From contig CALUQG010000014.1 in assembly GCA_944322855.1 (NCBI GenBank), positions 1-48,934 on the forward strand: a stretch of DNA of 48,934 nucleotides, in the 5' to 3' direction. This DNA comes from Candidatus Gastranaerophilales bacterium. Lineage in GTDB: Bacteria > Cyanobacteriota > Vampirovibrionia > Gastranaerophilales > Gastranaerophilaceae. Numbering within the stretch: position 1 is the first letter of the stretch; each line of letters starts with the position of its first letter. Below, one piece after another: positions 27,606 to 34,892 of the stretch. Position numbers and translations under genes: made by a program. A model generated the notes under the pieces. That model was not told the origin of the DNA and did no database searches. It saw only the letters and a program-made list of their open reading frames with translations.

Positions 27606-29438
27606 ATGAATAAGATATTTAAAAATTCTATAGCATTAATAATAACGATAGCTTTTCTGGGATTACAAATATATCCTTGTGCTGCGTTTTCTTTGGATTT
27701 AAAGAAAAACAGTTCTACTGTTAAAACTACTTCAAAAGTTAAAAATACATCGAAAAAAGAAACAGGTTCTTCCCGAAAGGTTGATTCAACTAAAATTGCT
27801 CTTTTAGGTAAAAATAAATCAACAAACAAAGTAACTAAAAAACAGAAAAATACAGAGAATACAAAAACAAAAAAACAGGGTTCCTGGGCCAGATATAAGG
27901 CTAAACGCGAGGCTGCAAAAGATGCGGAAAGTACAGTTACGGCTAAAACTGATAAAAATCAGCCTTCTGTTCAAATAATTTTGAAAAATGAAAAAGAGAA
28001 AACAAAAGCTAAAAAGCAGCCGAAAATTAAACAAAAACGTTTCAGAAAACCTGATCCTAAGAAAGCAAAGACTCAGGAACAAAAGCCTGTAGAGATTAAT
28101 CTAAAAGAAGAAAATAAACCGCACAAGCCGACTGAGGCGGAACAGCAGGAAGCGGATGCCTTCAATGCATCAACTGATGACAATGCAAAAATGGAAGCGG
28201 CTGTTTCTACAAACAGAATAATTTCTGTTGATGATTGTGTAAAAATAGCTCTGGAAAATAATCCGACTATCCTTTCTCAATTAATAAGCAAGGATATCTA
28301 CAAAAACAAGATTGCTCAGGCCTGGTCAAATTATTTTCCTACGATAAATGCTGGGGTGTCTTTTTCCAGAAATGATATGCTGGTTACAAACTTTAGATTT
28401 CCGATGCAGCAATACAACTCCTGGAATACTCCGAACTTGGGTGTAAATTTACTTTTGTATGACTTCGGAAAAACCCGTGCGCAGGCAGGTATAGCAAAAA
28501 AATCTTTTGAAGGTGCTCAACAGGCGCTTCAAGCTAATATCAATGACGTTGTTTATCAGGTTAAAAGTGCATATTACAACCAGCTCTATTTACAGCAGCA
28601 GGTTGAAGTATATGAGGATTCCGTATTGCAGTATCAAATCCACCTGAAACAGGCTCAGGCTTATTATGCAATCGGAAGTAAAGCAAAAATTGACGTTTCT
28701 ACGGCTGCTTATAATCTTGATAACACAATGCTAACACTTGTACAGGCAAAAAACTCTTTAGAAAGCGGTTTTGCACAGTTAACAAATGCAATGGGTGTCC
28801 CCGAGTTTGCAAGATTTGATATCAAAGACAGATTGGATAAAAAAAGATATGATATAACTTTTGATGAAGCTTTTAAAATAGCTATGGAGCAAAATCCTAC
28901 ACTCACCGCTGCCAAGAAAAAAATGGAAGGTTCTAAGATACTTGTAAGATCATCAAAAGTTGCTTTCTTACCGGATTTAACAGGGTTTGGCAGCTTTACA
29001 CAGGGTGGTAAGAAACCTGATACAGATTACGGTTATCAAATCGGAGCACAACTTTCTTATACTAATTTGAATTTGTTATTGTTAAAACAACAGGTTGATG
29101 AGGCAACATTAACTTATAAAAAAGATCAGGCTGATTATGAAACGCAAAGACAAAAATTGTATCTTGACGTAAAACAGGCATACATACAATTAAAAAATGC
29201 ACAGCAGTCTATTCCTGTTGCACGTTCTTCAATGGAAGTTGCAAAAGAGAGATATGATCTTGCTTCAGGCAGATATAAAGTAGGTCTCGGTGATGCAATT
29301 GAGCTAAAAGATGCACAGATTGAGTTTGTGAATGCAAAATTGCAGTATTACAATACTTTAATGCAGTATCATATCTCTGCTGCAAATCTCGAAAGAGTAA
29401 TTGGTGCGCCGCTTACAACAACTGATGTAACTTTGTAA
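27606..29438 (+). CDS. TolC-family outer membrane channel with long lysine-rich N-terminal region
   Basis: A 610-residue protein. A signal peptide (about 1-27, ending CAAF) is followed by ~170 residues rich in Lys, Thr, Ser, Gln and Glu (about 32-200), with no predicted fold. The TolC domain occupies about 205-605 in two repeats (ISVDDCVKIALENNPTILS and the matching FDEAFKIAMEQNPTLTAA), with typical helix segments RYKVGLGDAIELKDAQIEF. It forms the outer-membrane exit duct of the adjacent RND pump. Ordinary TolC proteins lack such an extension; it could sit in the periplasm and touch peptidoglycan, but that is a guess. It starts 28 bp after the pump. Confidence 0.92.
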   Translation: MNKIFKNSIALIITIAFLGLQIYPCAAFSLDLKKNSSTVKTTSKVKNTSKKETGSSRKVDSTKIALLGKNKSTNKVTKKQKNTENTKTKKQGSWARYKAKREAAKDAESTVTAKTDKNQPSVQIILKNEKEKTKAKKQPKIKQKRFRKPDPKKAKTQEQKPVEINLKEENKPHKPTEAEQQEADAFNASTDDNAKMEAAVSTNRIISVDDCVKIALENNPTILSQLISKDIYKNKIAQAWSNYFPTINAGVSFSRNDMLVTNFRFPMQQYNSWNTPNLGVNLLLYDFGKTRAQAGIAKKSFEGAQQALQANINDVVYQVKSAYYNQLYLQQQVEVYEDSVLQYQIHLKQAQAYYAIGSKAKIDVSTAAYNLDNTMLTLVQAKNSLESGFAQLTNAMGVPEFARFDIKDRLDKKRYDITFDEAFKIAMEQNPTLTAAKKKMEGSKILVRSSKVAFLPDLTGFGSFTQGGKKPDTDYGYQIGAQLSYTNLNLLLLKQQVDEATLTYKKDQADYETQRQKLYLDVKQAYIQLKNAQQSIPVARSSMEVAKERYDLASGRYKVGLGDAIELKDAQIEFVNAKLQYYNTLMQYHISAANLERVIGAPLTTTDVTL

Positions 29439-29440
29439 TA

Positions 29441-30559
29441 TTATATCTTTACTACTGATATATATTTTCCGCCGTCAGACTGCCTGATATACCCTTTTAG
29501 TTCCAAATTCATTAATATTACGGTTAATTCACCGAAATCAATATCGAGTTTTATACATAATTCATCAGGAGTTGCATTTTGTCTTGCGATATAATCAAAC
29601 ACGGGCCGTTCTTCTTCTGTCATATCAAGTGTTTGTTCAATCCCTGTATCTGCTGTTAAAGGTTTGTTTATATCAATCTGCCAGCCCAGTGCATCAAGAA
29701 TGTCCTGTGCGCAGGTAATTACTGCGGCACCATTTTTGATTAGTTTGTATACACCTTCTGTGTTTGGATTAGTTAAAAGTCCCGGCATACACATAAGCTC
29801 TCTGTTTTGTTCAAGACAAAAATTTGCGCTTATCAATGCACCGCTTTTTAGTGCTGCTTCAGCAACAAGAGTACCTTTCGAAAGACCTGTTACTATCCTG
29901 TTTCTGTGCGGAAAACGCCATGTCATCGGTTGGAAACTCGGCCAGTATTCACTGAATATTGCGCCGCCTTTTTCTTCTATTTCTTTGTATAGTTCTTTGT
30001 TTTGTGTAGGATAAATGAAGTCAAAACCGCTTGCAATTACTCCTATTGTGCTTAAATTGCTGTTTAAAGCGGCTTTATGTGCACATGTATCAATGCCCAT
30101 TGCAAGTCCTGACACTATACACAAATCTGTACCTTTAAATTCTGAGATTATTTTTGAAAGAACTATTTTTGCACTTTCACTGGCTTTTCTTGAGCCAACA
30201 ACTGCTACTGTTCTGTCAAAATTGCATCTGTTTAAATCTCCTTTATAAAACAATGTAACAGGAGGATTTGGAATTTGTTTTAACAGGTATGGAAAATCCT
30301 TATCCGTATAATTTATAAAATTCAGATTTTTTTCTTTTATGTAGTTTAAACATTCATCTGGGTCTGTATTATCACGTTCTTTTAAAAAATCCATTACCTG
30401 CTTTTTTGTTAAATTTTCTATACCGATAAGACTGTCAGGCCCTGCGCACCATGCTGATTTGATTGAGCCGAAATGATCAAACAGTGTTTTTATAAATCCG
30501 CTGCCTATTTTTTCTATTGATGCAAATGCCAACCAGTATTTTGAATAATCTTCACTCAT
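29441..30559 (-). CDS. dprA: DNA processing protein DprA
   Basis: A 372-residue DprA/Smf protein, which loads RecA on incoming single-stranded DNA during natural transformation. A short N-terminal helical domain precedes the Rossmann-like core (about 95-290) with VGSRKASESAK, SGLAMGIDTCAHKAAL, GVIASGFDFIYP and RNRIVTGLSKGTLVAEAALKSGAL. The C-terminal ~60 residues form the winged-helix DprA domain (EERPVFDYIARQNATPDELC). The stop faces the TolC stop with a 2-bp gap and no terminator. It lies 30 bp after the glycosyltransferase on the same strand. Pilin genes in the window would fit transformation, but no comE-type genes are seen. Confidence 0.94.
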   Translation of the reverse strand: MSEDYSKYWLAFASIEKIGSGFIKTLFDHFGSIKSAWCAGPDSLIGIENLTKKQVMDFLKERDNTDPDECLNYIKEKNLNFINYTDKDFPYLLKQIPNPPVTLFYKGDLNRCNFDRTVAVVGSRKASESAKIVLSKIISEFKGTDLCIVSGLAMGIDTCAHKAALNSNLSTIGVIASGFDFIYPTQNKELYKEIEEKGGAIFSEYWPSFQPMTWRFPHRNRIVTGLSKGTLVAEAALKSGALISANFCLEQNRELMCMPGLLTNPNTEGVYKLIKNGAAVITCAQDILDALGWQIDINKPLTADTGIEQTLDMTEEERPVFDYIARQNATPDELCIKLDIDFGELTVILMNLELKGYIRQSDGGKYISVVKI

Positions 30560-30589
30560 ATGTATAATCCACTGCAGGTTATAATTTTA

Positions 30590-32149
30590 TTAATCTCTAA
30601 AATTATTTATATCTATTATTTTGTTAACTTCCTGAGGAACATAATACGGGCAAGAATTCCACAAAATTGTATCCATAGGTATATCAGACTGGTTTTGAAC
30701 CACTAGTCTGTTGCAATAGCCTTTAACCATATTTGTTGAACCATCCAGCTTTAAATTAAAATATCCGCAAGACTGGCATATTTTTATTCTGAAACCATGT
30801 TCATTTAACTTGTCGGAAACTTCTTTTATCGCATCAACCATACGAATTTGTGATGATGATGAATATTTTTTCTTCTTAAATTTGAACACAGCTTTAACAA
30901 GACCGCTTTCTGATATCAAATCAAGTTTACAATTGAGGTTATTTCTTCCGTCTGTGACACAAACATCCACAGTAGACATTTCGCATTCTTCGTCTGTTTT
31001 TCTTTTAGTAAGAGCCTCTGCTATATTGCCTATTACCGGAATATGGAAAAATATTTTTAATAGGGAATACAATGGATATAATGCAAGATATCCAACATTT
31101 TTTGCACCAATTCTGGATGTGTAAAGTGAAGCCAGAAATGCTACAGCAAGTATTACACCCATTGTAAATACGAATGTGTAATCAAACACAAAATAATAAT
31201 TATATGTAAAAGCAAAAATGCTAAGGTATATAAGCATCAAGAACCAAAAATTCGGAGCCAAAATATTCAGCAAAAATTCTCCAAATTTTATATTTGATTG
31301 GAAAATCAGTCTCAAACAATGCCACACAAGTGATAATTTGAATGATACTGACTGTTTTCTGTCTTTGTAATTATCAATAGATGTGTATGTTCTGACAAGA
31401 GGGCAGAACTTTGGGATAAATCCGCTTCTGACAAGCAGAGTCGTGTATTTTAATTCGCTGTTGACATCTTTGAAGTCAACACATTTGATTTTATCAAGAA
31501 CTTCTTTACGAATTACAAAAATATCAGAATCTATAATTGTAGCCAGTCCCATCAAAGAACGGCCGCAGTTAAAAATTCTGTCAATGTATGAGTGATAGGT
31601 GTTTTTTATAGAATTCAAAAGTGTTTTTGTTCTTGAAATATATTCTGTTAAACCGACAATTATATTTTCACCGTTTAGATTTGCATTTATTGATGCGAGA
31701 AAATTCTCATCTATATATCTATCAGCGCTCAAGAAAACAAAAGCATCAACATTCTGATAAGACAACAAACCTTCTAAAAGCCACGAAATTGCTTCATCTT
31801 TTCCGACAGGAGCGTTTTCTCCGACTCTCCATATTTTTGCACCGCCTATGAATTCGAGTATATTTGATGAATTATCAGTACAGTGGTCAAGAACTATATG
31901 GGTTTGGAAATTGTTTTTCGGATAGTTCTGCTTATTTAAAGCTTCCAGCAGTGGAACAATCGTAGACTCATTGTTTCTTGCATAAATTATAACTATCATG
32001 TTATTAGGTTCTGCTGCCGCATTATATTTTTGTTTTTGTAAAAACTTTTTTGCTTTGGAGCTGCTAATTACGCAAACCGTAAAATACAAAATATAGATAA
32101 TTACATATACAAACAGTATTACAAGTAAATTCAATAATAAGTTAACCAT
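30590..32149 (-). CDS. Membrane family-2 glycosyltransferase with Cys-containing C-terminal domain
   Basis: A 519-residue protein. A first span lies at about 3-28, followed by a GT-A catalytic domain (about 48-270): VIIYARNNEST, HIVLDHCTDNSSN, the metal-site region SADRYID and a C-terminal acceptor part. Two or three membrane spans follow at about 300-375. The last ~120 residues are cytosolic. They hold ICQSCGYFNLK, GYCNR and WNSCPYY, four cysteines spaced as a possible zinc knuckle. The GT2 assignment is firm; the glycan product is unknown. The QxxRW motif of processive synthases is not clear. It is followed by dprA 30 bp later. Confidence 0.87.
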   Translation of the reverse strand: MVNLLLNLLVILFVYVIIYILYFTVCVISSSKAKKFLQKQKYNAAAEPNNMIVIIYARNNESTIVPLLEALNKQNYPKNNFQTHIVLDHCTDNSSNILEFIGGAKIWRVGENAPVGKDEAISWLLEGLLSYQNVDAFVFLSADRYIDENFLASINANLNGENIIVGLTEYISRTKTLLNSIKNTYHSYIDRIFNCGRSLMGLATIIDSDIFVIRKEVLDKIKCVDFKDVNSELKYTTLLVRSGFIPKFCPLVRTYTSIDNYKDRKQSVSFKLSLVWHCLRLIFQSNIKFGEFLLNILAPNFWFLMLIYLSIFAFTYNYYFVFDYTFVFTMGVILAVAFLASLYTSRIGAKNVGYLALYPLYSLLKIFFHIPVIGNIAEALTKRKTDEECEMSTVDVCVTDGRNNLNCKLDLISESGLVKAVFKFKKKKYSSSSQIRMVDAIKEVSDKLNEHGFRIKICQSCGYFNLKLDGSTNMVKGYCNRLVVQNQSDIPMDTILWNSCPYYVPQEVNKIIDINNFRD

Positions 32150-32380
32150 CTTATTCCTCGTATGAGCCTGACATTTTCATTTATACGGTTGGGGAGACTC
32201 AATAATCTTTATGAAAAGATTTTATATAAAAAAAACTTAAAAATCCAGTAAATCCCAAAAACTCCTACATAAAGACTAATTTATAAAACTTAATAAATGT
32301 ATTATACTGGTTAAGTATAATTAAAATAATACCGATAATATTAATGGAAAATGTATAATCAGCTTTTGAGGGTTAATGAT

Positions 32381-33466
32381 ATGGAAGCTAATAAAACAAA
32401 TACTCAACCTGAAAATACAAAATTTACTTCAATTATGCAAAAAGAAATTTTTGAAGAACCCGGAGTTGTTAAAAATCTTCTTGAACGCTATACAACACCG
32501 GATGATAAAATAACACTGGAACTTCCTGAAAAGATAGATAATATAGTTATTGTTGCTAGCGGTTCTTCATATAACTGTGCGGCAATTGCAGCACCTTTAT
32601 TCATTGAATATGCAAATCTGCCCTGTGAGTATGAGTATTCAAGTGAATTTGTTCTTCAAAAAAAACATTTTGTCACACCTCATTCATTATACATTTTTGT
32701 CTCTCAATCAGGAGAAACTTCGGATACATTAAGAGCCTTGAAAATGATTAAAGATGAAGGTGTGAAAACAATGTGTATCACAAATGCTGAAAATTCTACT
32801 ATGTGGAATTTATGTGATTATAAAATACTTTCTGATGCCGGAGAAGAAAAAAGTATTGCTTCAACAAAAGCTCTGACCGCACAAATACTCTGCTCAATTT
32901 TGATATTATTGAAAATTAATTATAAACAAGGGGTGGATATTTCAGGATATTTGAACACGATGAGACGTGTTCCTGCATATCTTGAAAGAATAAATTTAAA
33001 CCTTGATAAAATTAATACTGTTGCACAAGAAATATCAAAATACAGTAATATATCAATTCTTGGTAACAAAAATTACTACCCTGTTGCAAAAGAAGGTGCT
33101 CTCAAAATCAAAGAGACCTGTTATCTGAATGTAATGGCATATCCTTTTGGCGAATTTATGCACGGTCATGTTGCAATACTAAACCAGAAATCTGTTATTA
33201 TTGCCATAATTGATGAAGAAAACTCTGAATTCGCTGTTAGAAATTTGCAAAAAATTCGCCAGGATTATAATCCAAAAATTATTTGTATAACAAGTGTTCA
33301 GGATGTCAAAGCAGGTGATTTGAATATATATATAAAAACCAAAAGAAAATTGAAAGCCATATTTGGCGCATTGTTGACTTTACAGCTTATCGCCTGCAAA
33401 CTCGCTTCTATTCTGAAAAGAAACCCTGACAGACCAAAAGGGTTGAAAAAGGTTGTTAAAGATTAA
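32381..33466 (+). CDS. Double-SIS sugar-phosphate isomerase (GlmS isomerase-domain-like)
   Basis: A 361-residue protein that resembles the C-terminal isomerase half of glucosamine-6-phosphate synthase (GlmS) without the glutaminase half. It has FTSIMQKEIFEEPGVVKNLL, SIS domain 1 (ASGSSYNCAAIA, SQSGETSDTLRALK, STKALTAQ) and SIS domain 2 (NKNYYPVAKEGALKIKE, YPFGEFMHGHVAIL). Stand-alone proteins of this kind are often fructosamine or glucosamine-6-phosphate deaminase/isomerases (AgaS/FrlB-like). ATG 32381 has GAGGG upstream; the earlier in-frame codon does not. It ends in a strong terminator at 33473-33501 and is likely monocistronic. Confidence 0.85.
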   Translation: MEANKTNTQPENTKFTSIMQKEIFEEPGVVKNLLERYTTPDDKITLELPEKIDNIVIVASGSSYNCAAIAAPLFIEYANLPCEYEYSSEFVLQKKHFVTPHSLYIFVSQSGETSDTLRALKMIKDEGVKTMCITNAENSTMWNLCDYKILSDAGEEKSIASTKALTAQILCSILILLKINYKQGVDISGYLNTMRRVPAYLERINLNLDKINTVAQEISKYSNISILGNKNYYPVAKEGALKIKETCYLNVMAYPFGEFMHGHVAILNQKSVIIAIIDEENSEFAVRNLQKIRQDYNPKIICITSVQDVKAGDLNIYIKTKRKLKAIFGALLTLQLIACKLASILKRNPDRPKGLKKVVKD

Positions 33467-33472
33467 AAATAG

Positions 33473-33501
33473 AAAAGACCGGTTTATTTCCGGTCTTTTT
33501 G
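33473..33501 (+). terminator. Terminator of the SIS isomerase gene
   Basis: Perfect 10-bp arms aaaagaccgg (33473-33482) and ccggtctttt (33490-33499) with a 7-nt loop and a T run. Confidence 0.9.
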
Positions 33502-33653
33502 ATTTGGTAATAACCCAAATCTCCTCCCAATATATTTTACAAATTATTCTCAAAACGATTAAGTATATTAAACCATTGAAAATTCTGTTTGTGAAGACAT
33601 TAATTAAGTGTAAAAAGTAACATTTTTTTTACAATCATGGATAAGCAGACTAC

Positions 33654-33680
33654 GACATGGTTTCCATGTTTTATTTTTTC
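33654..33680 (+). terminator. Orphan terminator-like hairpin
   Basis: A 6-bp stem acatgg/ccatgt (33655-33660, 33664-33669) with a TTT loop is followed by TTTTATTTTTT. There is no coding gene directly upstream on this strand. Confidence 0.45.
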
Positions 33681-33766
33681 TTAACAATACTTAATATTTT
33701 CTTTTTTAGTTAAATTTTGTTATCTATCTAGCAAATTATTGTATTTTTTTGTATTAAAAAAATGTT

Positions 33767-34885
33767 ATGAAAATTTCAAAAACTATATTCCCATATTATA
33801 AATCAATTGAAAAAAAGGCTGTTTTTGCCAAAACAAAATATCTGTGCAAACATTCACAGAGCCTTCAGGAAATAAATTTTAAACAGAAAAATATTCATAT
33901 ATTAATGGATTTTATTCACCGAGTTTTTTCTAAAAAGGTTGTATTTGCCCGGGCCGAATCTATCAGTGAAGTTCAAAAATTTGCAAAAAATTATCTTGGA
34001 TATAATTTTAGATGTTTTAATTATTTAGAACAAGCAAATCTTATTAATGAGCAATTTTCATTGATTAAAAATATCTATCCAAAAATAAAAATGCCGGATA
34101 ATGTTGACGCTATAACTTCCTTAAAAGGTGGTTATGCAAAATTTATGATAAATCATGATACGGGAAAAACTAAAATTATTTTTGATAATTATCCTATATA
34201 TAATTTACAAAAAAATAAAGCTGAAATTATAAATAATTCCGGCTTAATCTACTCATCAGATAGAAAATTGCATGTTCATCCAAACATTTCTTTTGACACC
34301 AAGGAAAAGTTTGAAATGTTAATTAACAAACTTCAAAATAGAAATGATGAATTGACATTAAGTGATTATTATCAAATTGCTTTAACATTAAGGTCTCTAA
34401 AAAATCTAGAAATACAAAAGCAAGAAATTCCTTTATTTTTTATAAAAAATATTGTAAAATCCCCACAAAATATAAATAAATTAAAGGCCCAAAATATAAT
34501 AATTGATTTAAACAGGATTGAAAAAGAACCAAAAGAAGAACAGTATAAACTTCTGTTAAATCTTGAAAAAAAACTTGATATTGTATATACCCCTTGGATA
34601 TCAAGATTTGAGCAAATAGTTGTTCATGAGCTTGCTCATTTGATGTGTTACCAAAAAAGTAAGCATTTTTTTAATAGTGTTTTTTCAACTTTAGAGAATA
34701 GTTTCCACAAAAAATTTGAGTCAAAAAAAGAAATTGAAACGGCAATGCAAGTCAGTCCTTATGCAACAAAATCACCTTTTGAATTTGTTGCGGAAGTTTT
34801 CAGTCACAATTTCTTCGGCCGCAAATTTTCAGATGAAGTTTTGAAACTTTATGAAAAATATAAAGGGCCTAAACTTTTAAATTAG
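33767..34885 (+). CDS. HELAH zinc metallopeptidase-like protein, paralogue of the 2381 gene
   Basis: A 372-residue basic protein with no clear signal peptide. The N-terminal 45 residues contain NFKQK at 37-41. The middle (50-260) is helical. HELAH lies at 287-291, followed by SPFEFVAEVFSHNFF (E339 and E343) and the ending YEKYKGPKLL. The zinc motif, EFxAE block and YKGPxL ending match the gene at 2381, although the spacing from HExxH to EFxAE is about 45 residues shorter. A gluzincin-like peptidase fold is probable; activity and target are unknown. Its stop lies 7 bp from the convergent GH13 stop. Confidence 0.75.
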   Translation: MKISKTIFPYYKSIEKKAVFAKTKYLCKHSQSLQEINFKQKNIHILMDFIHRVFSKKVVFARAESISEVQKFAKNYLGYNFRCFNYLEQANLINEQFSLIKNIYPKIKMPDNVDAITSLKGGYAKFMINHDTGKTKIIFDNYPIYNLQKNKAEIINNSGLIYSSDRKLHVHPNISFDTKEKFEMLINKLQNRNDELTLSDYYQIALTLRSLKNLEIQKQEIPLFFIKNIVKSPQNINKLKAQNIIIDLNRIEKEPKEEQYKLLLNLEKKLDIVYTPWISRFEQIVVHELAHLMCYQKSKHFFNSVFSTLENSFHKKFESKKEIETAMQVSPYATKSPFEFVAEVFSHNFFGRKFSDEVLKLYEKYKGPKLLN

Positions 34886-34892
34886 AACTATT

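Larger units (their letters stand above)
33467..33766. other. Gene-free interval with two terminators and possible small RNA
   Basis: The first terminator (33473-33501) belongs to the SIS gene. A second hairpin-T element is at 33654-33680 with no gene in front of it. The 150 bp between hold no ORF of note, but include CTCCTCCC at 33521-33528, which is complementary to a Shine-Dalgarno sequence. The stretch from 33681 to 33766 is AT-rich leader of the next gene. Confidence 0.4.
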
